64,000 bases of DNA, taken from assembly GCF_019145495.1 (NCBI RefSeq), contig NZ_JAHSTU010000001.1:682001-746000 (forward strand), in the 5' to 3' direction. The translations under genes and the position numbers were made by a program. Shown here piece after piece: positions 17,662-26,621 of the stretch (the first letter of the stretch is position 1; each line of letters begins with the position of its first letter). Source of the stretch: Pseudomonas azerbaijanoccidentalis (GTDB lineage: Bacteria; Pseudomonadota; Gammaproteobacteria; Pseudomonadales; Pseudomonadaceae). The notes beneath the pieces are model-generated. The model was not told the origin of the DNA. It did not search any database and was given only the letters and a program-made list of their open reading frames with translations.

Positions 17662-18342
17662 ATGCGTAAGACTGCCCTCATAGCCCTCCTCTGCCTGTCT
17701 GGCCTTACCCAGGCCGCACAGATGTCAGTGGCCGCCCTGCCTGGCGGCACTCTCATCTACAAGCAAGTGCAGAGTCTGCGTGAGCGCAAGTTCAGCAACA
17801 TAGTCCAACAAAAGACCGATTTCAGCTGCGGCGCTGCTGCACTGGCAACGATCTTGCGCCAAGCCTATTGGCTCGACGTCGATGAAGAGCACGTCATCAA
17901 AGGCATGCTGGTCAATGCAGACCAGGACCTTGTTCGTACCCAAGGTTTCTCAATGCTGGACATGAAGCGCTACATAGAAAGCATCGGCATGCGTGCCCGG
18001 GGCTACAAGATCCCAACGGAAAAGCTCGACGCAGTAACGATTCCGGTGGTGGTACTGATGGATATTCGCGGCTACAAGCATTTCGTGGTGATGCAGCGTG
18101 CAGACAAAGACTGGGTCTATATCGGCGACCCGGTACTCGGCCACAAACGCTACTCCCATGATGACTTTGTCAAAGGTTGGAACGGCATCGTCTTCGCTAT
18201 CGTTGGTCCCGGCTACGAAAAAACCAATGCTCTACGCAGCCCACCGGAACCCCTGACAGCCAAGAACAAGCTGGATAACTTCAACCCTGTCAAAGATGCT
18301 GAATTGATGGATTTTGGCTTCATACAGAGCGACTTCTTTTAA
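17662..18342 (+). CDS. fapD: FapD, C39-like cysteine protease of the amyloid system
   Basis: 226 residues. Signal peptide MRKTALIALLCLSGLTQA predicts a periplasmic location. C39-type catalytic residues are present: Cys56 in DFSCGAAALATIL, His140 in YKHFVVMQ and Asp156 in IGDPVLGH. Unlike bacteriocin C39 proteases it is not fused to an ABC transporter. In the Fap system it is thought to process or control the other components, and FapF is a reported target. The ribosome site is AAGGCG. It is preceded by the hairpin at 17613-17638. Confidence 0.93.
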   Translation: MRKTALIALLCLSGLTQAAQMSVAALPGGTLIYKQVQSLRERKFSNIVQQKTDFSCGAAALATILRQAYWLDVDEEHVIKGMLVNADQDLVRTQGFSMLDMKRYIESIGMRARGYKIPTEKLDAVTIPVVVLMDIRGYKHFVVMQRADKDWVYIGDPVLGHKRYSHDDFVKGWNGIVFAIVGPGYEKTNALRSPPEPLTAKNKLDNFNPVKDAELMDFGFIQSDFF

Positions 18343-18386
18343 TCGCCAACAAGATGATATGGGGCAGGATGCTCCGGGAGCAGCAC

Positions 18387-19130
18387 ATGAAAACCTCATA
18401 TTGGCTGGCCGCTGCCTGTCTGGTAGCGAGCACCTCAGGTTTTGCTAACGGATTCAAACCCATCGAGATAAAGGATCAGGAGCTGGCCGAGCTACGTGGT
18501 CGATACGTAATGCCCGGACGAATCATCAGCTTCGGCGTAGTCATGAACAGTACCTGGCGCAACGCCAGTGGCGATCTGATCGGGGCGTCGACCTCGATGC
18601 AGATACAGGCCGCAACGGTTAAACCCGAATTCTATGTTTCAACCTACAGCCATAGCGGTAACGGTGCTCCTGCTGAACAGGGTACCGGCAGCGTGGTGGG
18701 CGGTGCAGGCCTTGCCAGCACGCAGGGCATTAACCAGAGTGTGCGCGCCGCAGGCGATGGGAACAGCGCTTACAACAACATCGCCATTGACGTGAAAGAA
18801 GCCAGCCGTGCACCGGCGCTGGTACCGAATCAAGGCCAGGCGCTGATGGCAGGTCAAACCATTACAGGTAGCAGCGCCGCAGGCAGCATCGCGGTTTCGG
18901 CAACTAACGGTGGCGTGCAAATGGCCATTCAGGCCAATAACAATCAAGGTTCGGCCATACAGCAAGTCGCCCAGGGTGGCCTGCTGCAAAACACCCGATT
19001 GCTGGGCAACAGCAACATGGTCAGCAACCTGACTCAGCTCAACGTAGTACTCAATAATAATGGCCCGACCGTCGGTGCTTTGGACTGTAACTTGAATCAA
19101 CTGACCGCCCTTCGCTCCCTTGGATATTGA
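18387..19130 (+). CDS. fapE: FapE, accessory fibre-associated protein
   Basis: 247 residues from ATG 18387 (GGGAG ribosome site); an in-frame ATG 11 codons earlier lacks one. Signal peptide MKTSYWLAAACLVASTSGFANG. The mature chain is rich in Asn, Gln, Gly and Ala (QGINQSVRAAGDGNSAYNNIAID; IQANNNQGSAIQQVAQGG) and has remnants of repeat-like motifs, with one Cys near the C-terminus (LDCNLNQ). FapE is exported and found in small amounts with the fibres. The fapD stop is 44 bp upstream. Confidence 0.9.
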   Translation: MKTSYWLAAACLVASTSGFANGFKPIEIKDQELAELRGRYVMPGRIISFGVVMNSTWRNASGDLIGASTSMQIQAATVKPEFYVSTYSHSGNGAPAEQGTGSVVGGAGLASTQGINQSVRAAGDGNSAYNNIAIDVKEASRAPALVPNQGQALMAGQTITGSSAAGSIAVSATNGGVQMAIQANNNQGSAIQQVAQGGLLQNTRLLGNSNMVSNLTQLNVVLNNNGPTVGALDCNLNQLTALRSLGY

Positions 19131-19177
19131 ACTACGCTGACTCTCGACCATGGGCATTACAAGGGACGGCTTAATTC

Positions 19178-20485
19178 ATGTATCGATCAGTATCACTGCG
19201 TGCAGTCGTGTGTTTGAGCACTCTCTTCCCGGCAGTGATGGTGCAAGCAGCACCTGACGCGGATGTAGAGCTTCTGAAACAGGAACTTCTGGAGTTGAAG
19301 CAACGATACGAAGTACAACAAAAGGCCCTGGCGGTACTCGAACAACGGGTCCGCCAGGTAGAAGAACAACCGGCGTCCCCTCCTCCTAAACGCCTGGCCA
19401 AATCGCCGGCGGACATGAAAGGCAATTCGCAAGTCGCAGTCGGAACGGGAACCGCCGCCGCATCCGGAGGTGCTGCCGGGGGCAGTGGCAGTTCCTACGG
19501 CCAGTCACTGGCAGACGATTCCCAACCGGCGCAAAGCGTTTCCAACCTGTATGACGAAGCCAGCGGATTCTTCGGCGGCGGCAAATTCAGTGTTGAAACC
19601 GGGCTGACCTACTCCCGGTATGACACCCGCCAGCTGATCCTTAACGGATTCCTCGCACTGGACTCGATCTTCCTGGGCAACATCAACCTTGACCGGATCA
19701 AGTCAGATACCTGGACGCTTGACCTCACTGGTCGCTACAACTTCAACAACCGCTGGCAGTTCGACCTGAACGTGCCGGTGGTTTATCGCGAATCAACGTA
19801 TCAGTCCGGCGGCGGTAATGGCGGTTCGGCCGGCGTGACCACCGAAGAAACCGTGACCCGTGATCCGGAGATCGGCGACGTCAACTTCGGTATTGCATAC
19901 AAGTTCCTCGACGAGTCGGTCAACACGCCCGATGCCGTGGTGACCTTGCGCGTCAAGGCGCCTACCGGCAAGGATCCGTTTGGCATCAAGTTGCGCCAGG
20001 TGGACGCCAACTCCAACCTGTTCGTACCTGATTCGCTGCCAACCGGCAACGGCGTCTGGTCGATCACGCCAGGTATCTCGCTGGTCAAGACCTTCGACCC
20101 GGCCGTGCTCTTCGGTAGCCTGTCCTACACCCACAACTTTGAAGAGTCATTCGACGACATCAGTTCCACGGTCGGCCAGGAAAACCCTGGCAAAGTGGAC
20201 ATCGGCGACAGCTTCCAGCTCGGTGCCGGTATTGCGTTCGCCCTGAACGAAAAGATGAGTATGTCGTTCTCGGTATCTGATGTGGTGCAACGCAAGAGCA
20301 AGATCAAACAGGATGGCGGAGATTGGGAGTCGGTCACTTCCAGCGATGCCAACGCCGGCTACTTCAACATCGGTATGACCATCGCGGCCACCGACAACCT
20401 GACCATCGTACCCAACCTGTCCATCGGCATGACGGACGATGCCCCGGACTTCCAGTTCAGCCTGAAATTCCCGTACTACTTCTGA
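19178..20485 (+). CDS. fapF: FapF, trimeric outer-membrane amyloid exporter
   Basis: 435 residues. Signal peptide to about residue 25. Residues 28-64 ([20 protein letters not shown] then [12 protein letters not shown]) have heptad spacing, the periplasmic trimeric coiled coil. A Pro/Gly/Ala-rich linker follows. From about residue 120 to the end the chain alternates like a beta-barrel ([33 protein letters not shown]) and closes with the aromatic FPYYF typical of outer-membrane barrels. FapF secretes FapB, FapC and FapE. A strong terminator follows directly. Confidence 0.94.
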   Translation: MYRSVSLRAVVCLSTLFPAVMVQAAPDADVELLKQELLELKQRYEVQQKALAVLEQRVRQVEEQPASPPPKRLAKSPADMKGNSQVAVGTGTAAASGGAAGGSGSSYGQSLADDSQPAQSVSNLYDEASGFFGGGKFSVETGLTYSRYDTRQLILNGFLALDSIFLGNINLDRIKSDTWTLDLTGRYNFNNRWQFDLNVPVVYRESTYQSGGGNGGSAGVTTEETVTRDPEIGDVNFGIAYKFLDESVNTPDAVVTLRVKAPTGKDPFGIKLRQVDANSNLFVPDSLPTGNGVWSITPGISLVKTFDPAVLFGSLSYTHNFEESFDDISSTVGQENPGKVDIGDSFQLGAGIAFALNEKMSMSFSVSDVVQRKSKIKQDGGDWESVTSSDANAGYFNIGMTIAATDNLTIVPNLSIGMTDDAPDFQFSLKFPYYF

Positions 20486-20490
20486 TCCAC

Positions 20491-20530
20491 AAAAAAGCCG
20501 GGCTGCGATTTCGATCGCAGCCCGGCTTTT
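20491..20530. terminator. Bidirectional terminator after fapF
   Basis: AAAAAAGCCGGGCTGCGA and TCGCAGCCCGGCTTTT form a 14-bp GC-rich stem flanked by A and T runs. It serves fapF and probably the convergent regulator gene. Confidence 0.92.
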
Positions 20531-20550
20531 GCTGTGTCGTCTAAACGCTA

Positions 20551-20580
20551 AAAAAGATCGCAGCCTTCGGCAGCTCCTAC
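20551..20580. repeat. Single REP copy, 'GATCGCAGCCTTCGGCAGCTCC' family
   Basis: One copy (aaaaagatcgcagccttcgg onward) without a clean partner; what follows (gttgccgacagcggcgcc) may be a decayed second copy. Confidence 0.65.
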
Positions 20581-20623
20581 GTCGGTGCAGTTGCCGACAG
20601 CGGCGCCCTTTTGGTGCTGGTGC

Positions 20624-21949
20624 CTAGCGGATTTGATGTTTGTGCAGTAACCGATAGAACGTTGGCCGCGACACACCCAGTACCCGTGCGGCGACACTCA
20701 GGTTGTCGCTATGGCGATTCAACACATCGCACAGCGCCTGGCGTTCGGCCCGCGTTTTGTAATCTTCGAGCGTGCCCATGGGTGCGGCAATCGCTTGCTG
20801 GCTGATCAAGCCCAAATCCCGCGCTTCGATCTGCCGTCCTTCGGCCAACACCAACCCGCGCCGAACCCGGTTGGCTAACTCACGCACGTTGCCCGGCCAA
20901 TCATGCTTGCCCATGGCTATCAACGCATCTTCACTGAAGCTGCGCGGACGTCGCCCGGTTTCATGGCTGTAGAAGTGAGAAAAGTGGTTGGCCAGCATCG
21001 ACAGATCGCCATGCCGATCACGCAGGGGTGCCGTGACAACTTGCAACACGTTCAGTCGGTAATACAGGTCTTCACGAAAGCGCTTCTTCTCGATGGCGGC
21101 TTCAAGATCTACGTGGGTGGCCGCCAGCACCCGCACGTCGACCGGAATGGGCTGACTGCCGCCCACCCGCTCGATGTGTTTTTCCTGGAGGAAGCGCAAC
21201 AAGTTGGCCTGCAGTTCCAAGGGCAAGTCCCCGATTTCATCGAGGAACAGCGTCCCGCCGTTGGCGGCTTCAATGCGCCCGACCTTGCGTTGGTGAGCAC
21301 CGGTGAAGGCACCCTTTTCGTGGCCGAACAGTTCGGACTGGATCAAATGTTCGGGAATTGCGCCGCAATTGATCGCCACAAACGGTTTGCTGTGGCGCTG
21401 GGATTGTCGGTGCAGCGTACGTGCGACCAACTCTTTGCCGGTCCCGCTTTCGCCACGGATCAACACCGGCGACTCGGTGGGCGCCAGTTTGCTCAGCAGT
21501 TTGCGAAGTTCACGTATGGGTTTGCTGTCGCCGAGCAACTCGTGCTCAGGTTGATCAATATGGACTGTGCCCTGCCCGCGCAGGCGCGCCATGCCGAACG
21601 CGCGTCCCAGCGTGACCTGGACCCGCGACACATCGAACGGCAAGGTATGGAAATCAAAAAACCACTCGCAGACAAAATCGCCGACGTTCTGCAATCGTAG
21701 AACTTCCTGGTTAAGCACGGCGATCCACTCAGTGCCACTGCGGCTGATCAGTTCTTTAACCGCCTCCGGGCGCTCAAGGTGAAAGGGCTGTAAGCGCAAT
21801 AGCCCTACATCACAGGTTCGGTCGATGGCGTTTTCCAACGAACAGCTGTCAACATCCCAACCCACAGAGCGTAAACCCGGCAAAAGACGATGGCAGTCGT
21901 CGCAGGGATCCACTACTAATAAACGTCGTAAAGCAGGCGCTTCGCTCAT
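20624..21949 (-). CDS. Sigma-54-dependent activator, VpsR-like, Fis-type HTH
   Basis: 441 residues. The N-terminal receiver-like domain (LLVVDPCDDCHRLLPGLRSVGWDVDSC) lacks the usual cluster of acidic phosphorylation residues and resembles the VpsR N-domain. AAA+ domain: Walker A GESGTGKE (166-173), the sigma-54-contacting GAFTGA (213-218), Walker B GGTLFLDEIGDLP. C-terminal Fis HTH (NLSVAARVLGVSRPTFYRLLHKH). Proteins of this group activate exopolysaccharide or biofilm genes, some with c-di-GMP. Its position beside fap and the -24/-12 promoter in front of fapA make it the probable fap activator; that link is inferred. Confidence 0.88.
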   Translation of the reverse strand: MSEAPALRRLLVVDPCDDCHRLLPGLRSVGWDVDSCSLENAIDRTCDVGLLRLQPFHLERPEAVKELISRSGTEWIAVLNQEVLRLQNVGDFVCEWFFDFHTLPFDVSRVQVTLGRAFGMARLRGQGTVHIDQPEHELLGDSKPIRELRKLLSKLAPTESPVLIRGESGTGKELVARTLHRQSQRHSKPFVAINCGAIPEHLIQSELFGHEKGAFTGAHQRKVGRIEAANGGTLFLDEIGDLPLELQANLLRFLQEKHIERVGGSQPIPVDVRVLAATHVDLEAAIEKKRFREDLYYRLNVLQVVTAPLRDRHGDLSMLANHFSHFYSHETGRRPRSFSEDALIAMGKHDWPGNVRELANRVRRGLVLAEGRQIEARDLGLISQQAIAAPMGTLEDYKTRAERQALCDVLNRHSDNLSVAARVLGVSRPTFYRLLHKHQIR

Positions 21950-22292
21950 GACTGTTCCTTGGCGCCAAATTTAAGAAATTTTATTAAAAACAGTCATTTG
22001 GCGGACCTGGCTGTAACATTAGCAAGAATTTGACGTGGCCTTGTACCGTTTGACTATAGGGATGTTGCGTAATTAGTTATAAGCAGTTGCATGGTTAGTT
22101 ACCTAACGAACGCCAATCTTTCATTCAGCTTTCAAAAGGCGTCGCTACATTGACCTAACGAAAGAAAGTTGAAATTTCTTTTGTTTGTGTGTGACCTGAA
22201 CCCCGGTTGCGGACATCAGTACAAGTAACCTGCCGAATGGTAAGCCCAACCATCGGCACATCACTTGATTGGGCATACTGAGAGAACATTCT
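21950..22292. other. Divergent intergenic region
   Basis: 343 bp, AT-richer than its surroundings, between the sigma-54 activator and the small protein at 22293. It contains GTTAGTTACCTAAC (about 22096-22109) and a second CCTAACGAAAG (about 22154), plus the interrupted inverted repeat AAGAAA...TTTCTTT near 22162-22181. These could be operators. No gene seen. Confidence 0.5.
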
Positions 22293-22559
22293 ATGAACGC
22301 CCCGCTCCGTATCAACGAAGCTCTTTTGATTGCCGACCGCGCATTTCAACCTTTCAAGTGCGTGGCTTGGGCGCCACAGGATGGCAACGGTGAACTCAGC
22401 CTGACCGTTATCGACCGTACCAATGCCAGTATAGGCCGCAAGCAGATTCCCAGCAGCGCCTACACAGACCCTGCACAACTCGAACGTTTGCTTGAACAGG
22501 CCCGTGCAGAGTTGAGCGAAGAAGGTTACACGCTGCAATCCTGGTCGATGCCACACTGA
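22293..22559 (+). CDS. Small conserved hypothetical protein
   Basis: 88 residues from ATG 22293; an in-frame start 8 codons earlier has less support. No signal peptide, no cysteine-rich or membrane segment except a single Cys (PFKCVAW). The pattern (beta strands LSLTVIDR, helix QLERLLEQARAELSEEG) suggests a small alpha/beta cytoplasmic protein. I do not recognise a domain. An 11-bp perfect hairpin follows the stop. Confidence 0.6.
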   Translation: MNAPLRINEALLIADRAFQPFKCVAWAPQDGNGELSLTVIDRTNASIGRKQIPSSAYTDPAQLERLLEQARAELSEEGYTLQSWSMPH

Positions 22560-22566
22560 TCTTTTT

Positions 22567-22591
22567 GCGGATTACTCCCTGAGTAATCCGC
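22567..22591 (+). terminator. Perfect 11-bp hairpin after the small protein gene
   Basis: GCGGATTACTC-CCT-GAGTAATCCGC begins 7 bp after the stop codon. A T run precedes rather than follows it, so it is not a textbook terminator; it may be a 3' mRNA stabiliser or Rho-dependent end. Confidence 0.5.
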
Positions 22592-22750
22592 ACCCTCTTC
22601 CGATGTCGTTACTTGCCGGGCCGAGTACGGCTTTCGACACATTTTATTCGAACTTACGCGCGGCTGAATTCTTTGCTGGCTTGCCATTGGTTCGAAAAGA
22701 CACTGTTGTGGCGCACAACGACCCTCCGCTTGTTAGTTCTGTCAGTTGTG

Positions 22751-22775
22751 CATTCAATCATTCAGGGATTGAATG
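22751..22775. promoter_or_regulatory. Inverted repeat upstream of the delta-60 repeat gene
   Basis: CATTCAATC and GATTGAATG are perfect 9-bp inverted arms around ATTCAGG, 62 bp before the start codon at 22837. Possible operator or leader hairpin. Confidence 0.4.
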
Positions 22776-22836
22776 TTCTCCTTACAAAGGTCGCCACCCA
22801 AACCCGGATAAGGACGACTCGCAAGGAGATGCGTGC

Positions 22837-24126
22837 ATGTCAACCCAGTCCGTTTTAGTCTTCCCGACCCCCTTCTATAAAGCGGGCCATCTCGACACGC
22901 GGTTTGCCACCCACGGCAAAGCCCAGGTGTATTTCGCCGACAGCCTTTCAAGCATGTCCAATAGTGTCGCCATCGATTCCGAAGGCCGCTTGTTGGTGGC
23001 GGCGAAAGTCGGCATGGCGGACGGCAGCCGCTTCGGTCTGGCGCGCATGCTTGAGGATGGTTCGGCGGACTTGAGTTTTGGCAAACACGGTAGCGTCATC
23101 GGCCAGTTTGAACCTGGCTTCGATGCCATGGCCGGCAAGGTTCAGGTGCTGCCGGACGGCCGACTATTGGTCGCTGGACTGCATTACGAGAATGCCCACC
23201 GCTCGCTCCCGGCCTTGGCGATGTTCGACTCCCAAGGTCGTCCCGTTCGGGAATTTGGCGATAACGGCCGCTGCGTCGTTCGCCTCCCCGGTAATCTGTC
23301 CCATGGCGTACGCGATGCCTGGCTGCCACCAGGTGTCCCCGGCGCCGAGGCCTGCGATATCAATGTTCAGGACGATGGGCGGATCCTGCTGATAGCCAAT
23401 CACCATTTCGAGTTGGCGGACCATGCCGGCATGCTCATACGCCTGGATTGCGATGGCTCGCTGGACAAATCCTTCAATGGCCGGGGTTTCGTGATCGTCA
23501 GGCATTTGCTGATGAACACTTGGCTCAGCACGTTGAAGTTGCAGCGTGATGGGCGGATTTTGGTGGGTGGTTCAATCAACTTTCCTGAGGAAGGATTGCT
23601 GGCCCGCTACCTCCCCGACGGCGGTCTCGATGAAAGTTTTGCCGTGGACGGGTTCATGAGTTTCAAGGCGCAGGGCCGTGGCGCCCAAATCAGCCAGATC
23701 GTCCAGCATCATGACGGCGATATTCAATGTTTTGGCAGCAGCCGCGACCCGATGCATTGCCTGGCTCTGAAGGTGCACAGCAATGGCCGGCCGGACATCC
23801 ATTGCAACGGTGGAATGGCGCAACTACTGGAGATCTGGCGTGGCGGCTCGCAATGGACTGCCGCGCACGTACAAGACGATGGCCGCGTGCTGACCGCCGG
23901 GGCCACGATTGGGGGAATCGAAGCGGACTTTATCGTGGGCCGATACCAGGCTGATGGACAGCTCGATCAACGCTTTGGCGGACACAACGGATGGGTTCGC
24001 ACTCGCTTGGGCCGCAGTCTGGACACAGCCACTTCAATCGTCGTGCAGGACGATGGCAACATCGTGGTCGGCGGCTATTCATTGGATGGCAACTATCGGG
24101 CAGTTGTCGCGCGCTATTTGGCGTAG
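22837..24126 (+). CDS. Delta-60 repeat (DUF5122-type beta-propeller) protein
   Basis: 429 residues from ATG 22837, with a GGAG ribosome site; the open frame to 22603 upstream looks non-coding. The chain is made of six to seven repeats of about 60 residues with the pattern 'QxDGRILVGG... LARYxxDGxLDxSFxxxG': examples are VLPDGRLLVAGLHYENA, VQDDGRILLIANHH, LQRDGRILVGGSINF, VQDDGRVLTAGAT and VQDDGNIVVGGYS. Such repeats form propellers in large surface proteins; here they are the entire protein and there is no signal peptide. Function unknown. Confidence 0.82.
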   Translation: MSTQSVLVFPTPFYKAGHLDTRFATHGKAQVYFADSLSSMSNSVAIDSEGRLLVAAKVGMADGSRFGLARMLEDGSADLSFGKHGSVIGQFEPGFDAMAGKVQVLPDGRLLVAGLHYENAHRSLPALAMFDSQGRPVREFGDNGRCVVRLPGNLSHGVRDAWLPPGVPGAEACDINVQDDGRILLIANHHFELADHAGMLIRLDCDGSLDKSFNGRGFVIVRHLLMNTWLSTLKLQRDGRILVGGSINFPEEGLLARYLPDGGLDESFAVDGFMSFKAQGRGAQISQIVQHHDGDIQCFGSSRDPMHCLALKVHSNGRPDIHCNGGMAQLLEIWRGGSQWTAAHVQDDGRVLTAGATIGGIEADFIVGRYQADGQLDQRFGGHNGWVRTRLGRSLDTATSIVVQDDGNIVVGGYSLDGNYRAVVARYLA

Positions 24127-24205
24127 TCCATTGGTACTTGTCCTACACTTGATCTTCTTCTCCGCTTACGGCAACTTGCGCGCTTCTTTATACAAGGAGT
24201 AGCCG

Positions 24206-25708
24206 ATGTCCGGTTCCATGGCCCAGGCGTTCGCGCATAACTTTCTCGGCAACTCACCTCGCTGGTACAAGGCTTGTATTGTCGGTTTCCTGATCCTCAA
24301 TGCCTTGGTGTTGTGGACTGCAGGCCCCGTGGCAGCGGGCTGGCTGCTGGTGCTGGAATTCATCTTCACCCTCGCCATGGCGCTCAAGTGTTATCCGTTG
24401 ATGCCGGGCGGCCTGTTGTTAGTCGAAGCGCTACTGCTGAAAATGACCACGCCCCAGGCGCTGTATGACGAACTGCTGCACAACTTTCCGGTGATCCTGC
24501 TGCTGATGTTCATGGTGGCCGGCATCTACTTCATGAAAGATCTGCTGCTGTTTCTGTTCTCGCGCTTGCTGCTCGGGGTTCGATCCAAGGCCATGCTGGC
24601 GTTGATGTTCTGTTTCCTGTCCGCATTCCTGTCGGCATTTCTCGATGCGTTGACGGTTACCGCAGTTATCATCAGCGCCGCCGTGGGCTTCTACTCGGTG
24701 TATCACCGCGTTGCGTCGGGCACCGACCCACGTCAGGACAGCGAGTACAGCGATGACCAGCAAATGCCGACACTGCATCACGGCGACCTGGAACAGTTCC
24801 GCGCTTTCCTGCGCAGCCTGCTGATGCACGGCGCGGTGGGTACGGCACTCGGCGGCGTTTGCACGCTGGTGGGTGAGCCGCAAAACCTGCTGATCGGCCA
24901 TGAGATGGGCTGGCACTTTTCCGAGTTCTTTTTGAAGGTTGCCCCGGTGTCGTTACCGGTGCTGGTGGCGGGCCTGGTGACCTGTGTGCTGCTGGAGAAG
25001 CTGCGCTGGTTCGGTTACGGCACACTGCTTCCGGACAACGTACGCACAGTGCTGGCCAATTACGCCGATGAAGACAATGCCGAACGTACCTCGCGCCAAC
25101 GTGCTGCGCTCATCGTGCAGGGCGTGGCGGCGCTGATTCTGATCACCGCGCTGGCATTCCATATTGCCGAAGTGGGTTTGATCGGCCTGATGGTGATTGT
25201 GCTGATCACTGCATTTACCGGGATTACCGACGAGCATCGGCTCGGCACTGCGTTCAAGGACGCCATGCCCTTCACCGCACTCTTGGTGGTGTTCTTCGCC
25301 GTGGTGGCGGTGATTCACGATCAGCAGCTGTTCACCCCGCTGATCCAATGGGTCCTGGCCCTGCCGGCCGATCAACAACCGGGCATGCTGTTTATCGCCA
25401 ATGGTCTGTTGTCTGCCATCAGTGACAACGTGTTTGTCGCGACCATTTACATCACCGAAGTGAAGCAGGCGTTCGTCTCCGGACACATGAGCCGCGAGCA
25501 TTTCGAAACCCTGGCCATCGCGATCAACACCGGCACCAACCTGCCGAGCGTGGCGACTCCCAATGGTCAGGCCGCGTTCCTGTTCCTGCTGACGTCGGCG
25601 ATTGCGCCGCTGATTCGCCTGTCTTATGGGCGGATGGTGTGGATGGCGTTGCCGTACACCGTGGTGATGGGTGTATTGGGTTGGTATGCAGTGAGTTACT
25701 GGCTTTAA
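24206..25708 (+). CDS. nhaB: Na+/H+ antiporter NhaB
   Basis: 500 residues, the length of Pseudomonas NhaB, with about twelve membrane segments. Recognisable blocks: [59 protein letters not shown] and [22 protein letters not shown] followed by [21 protein letters not shown]. It exchanges Na+ for H+ at the inner membrane and supports pH and sodium homeostasis. AAGGAG lies 8 bp upstream of the ATG. Monocistronic, ended by a REP pair. Confidence 0.95.
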   Translation: MSGSMAQAFAHNFLGNSPRWYKACIVGFLILNALVLWTAGPVAAGWLLVLEFIFTLAMALKCYPLMPGGLLLVEALLLKMTTPQALYDELLHNFPVILLLMFMVAGIYFMKDLLLFLFSRLLLGVRSKAMLALMFCFLSAFLSAFLDALTVTAVIISAAVGFYSVYHRVASGTDPRQDSEYSDDQQMPTLHHGDLEQFRAFLRSLLMHGAVGTALGGVCTLVGEPQNLLIGHEMGWHFSEFFLKVAPVSLPVLVAGLVTCVLLEKLRWFGYGTLLPDNVRTVLANYADEDNAERTSRQRAALIVQGVAALILITALAFHIAEVGLIGLMVIVLITAFTGITDEHRLGTAFKDAMPFTALLVVFFAVVAVIHDQQLFTPLIQWVLALPADQQPGMLFIANGLLSAISDNVFVATIYITEVKQAFVSGHMSREHFETLAIAINTGTNLPSVATPNGQAAFLFLLTSAIAPLIRLSYGRMVWMALPYTVVMGVLGWYAVSYWL

Positions 25709-25720
25709 ACATCCGTAACC

Positions 25721-25794
25721 TGTAGGAGCTGCCGCAGGCTGCGATCTCTTGATTTTAAAAAAGTCGAAAGATCGCAGCCTGCGGCAGCTCCTAC
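25721..25794. repeat. REP doublet overlapping the stop of the HAD hydrolase gene
   Basis: Facing copies of the GCAGCC-TGCGGCAGCTCC type. On the minus strand the TAG stop of the HAD gene (25791-25793) is the TAG of the REP's GTAGGAGCTGCC. Confidence 0.85.
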
Positions 25795-26621
25795 CTGGTT
25801 TCGTGTTTGTGGATGTAACGCTCAATGGCCTGGGCTGCACCGTCCTCGGTATTAGGCCCGGTTACCACATCCGCCTGGCGCTTCACCGCCTCTTCCGCCT
25901 GCCCCATGGCAATCGACAATCCCGCGACGTTGAACATCGCTGGGTCGTTGCCGCCATCACCTATCGCGGCCGTCTGCTCCAGCGCTACACCGAGAAACTC
26001 GGCGAGGGTCGCCAGTGCCGCGCCCTTGTTGGCTTGCATCGCAGTGACGTCGAGAAATACCGGTTGAGAACGCGAAACCTGAGCCTGGCCCTCGACCATG
26101 GGCAGCAACCGGGTTTCCAACTCGATCAACAACTCATGGTTGTTACTGGTGGCGACGATCTTGTCGATGCGCGAGAGATAAGGTTCGAAGCTCTCGACCG
26201 CCACCGGCGGATACCCCAGCCCGTGCTGTTCGCGCGGCACCATGGGACCGTTCGGATCCTTGAGCAACCAGTCGCCACCACTGAACACCCACACCTCGAT
26301 GCCAGGCTGATCGGCAAACAGCGTCAAAGCCGTCAGCGCAGCCGTGGCGGGCAAATAGTGGGCGACCAGCAGGCTGCCATCCGGATTGACGATGGTGCCG
26401 CCATTGAACGCCGCCGTGGGCAAGTCAACGCCCAAGGCCTCGATGGTTTGCAACATGGCTTTGGGTGGGCGCCCGGTGGCCAGGCTGAACAGCACGCCCG
26501 CCTCGCGCAGCGAACGGACGGCGTCGATGGTGCGCTGGCTCAGCGTGTGATCGGGCAGCAACAGCGTGCCGTCCATGTCACTGAGCAAAAAACGCACGGT
26601 ATTTTGCGTCGGTTCGCTCAT
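25791..26621 (-). CDS. Cof-type HAD-IIB family phosphatase
   Basis: 276 residues. Motif I is LLSDMDGTLLLPDH (Asp nucleophile and general acid), motif II is SLATGRPP, and motifs III/IV are the Lys of MQANKGAAL and AIGDGGNDPAMF. A Cof-type cap lies between. Members dephosphorylate sugar phosphates or related small metabolites in the cytoplasm. Its start overlaps the zwf stop by 4 bp (ATGA), so it is the last gene of gnd-zwf-HAD, suggesting a sugar-phosphate substrate. The stop codon lies in a REP element. Confidence 0.9.
   Translation of the reverse strand: MSEPTQNTVRFLLSDMDGTLLLPDHTLSQRTIDAVRSLREAGVLFSLATGRPPKAMLQTIEALGVDLPTAAFNGGTIVNPDGSLLVAHYLPATAALTALTLFADQPGIEVWVFSGGDWLLKDPNGPMVPREQHGLGYPPVAVESFEPYLSRIDKIVATSNNHELLIELETRLLPMVEGQAQVSRSQPVFLDVTAMQANKGAALATLAEFLGVALEQTAAIGDGGNDPAMFNVAGLSIAMGQAEEAVKRQADVVTGPNTEDGAAQAIERYIHKHETR

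Noticed and set aside
16587..17756. 389-codon open frame on the minus strand across fapC
   Set aside because: Antisense shadow created by the Gly/Asn-rich repeats of fapC; no ribosome site, and it crosses the fapC-fapD hairpin.
17662..18342. FapD considered as a bacteriocin-processing C39 protease
   Set aside because: No ABC transporter, leader peptide or bacteriocin gene; it sits within a complete fap operon and has a signal peptide.
22603..22836. 78-codon upstream extension of the delta-60 repeat gene
   Set aside because: No similarity to the repeats, contains an inverted repeat and lacks a ribosome site; ATG 22837 has GGAG.
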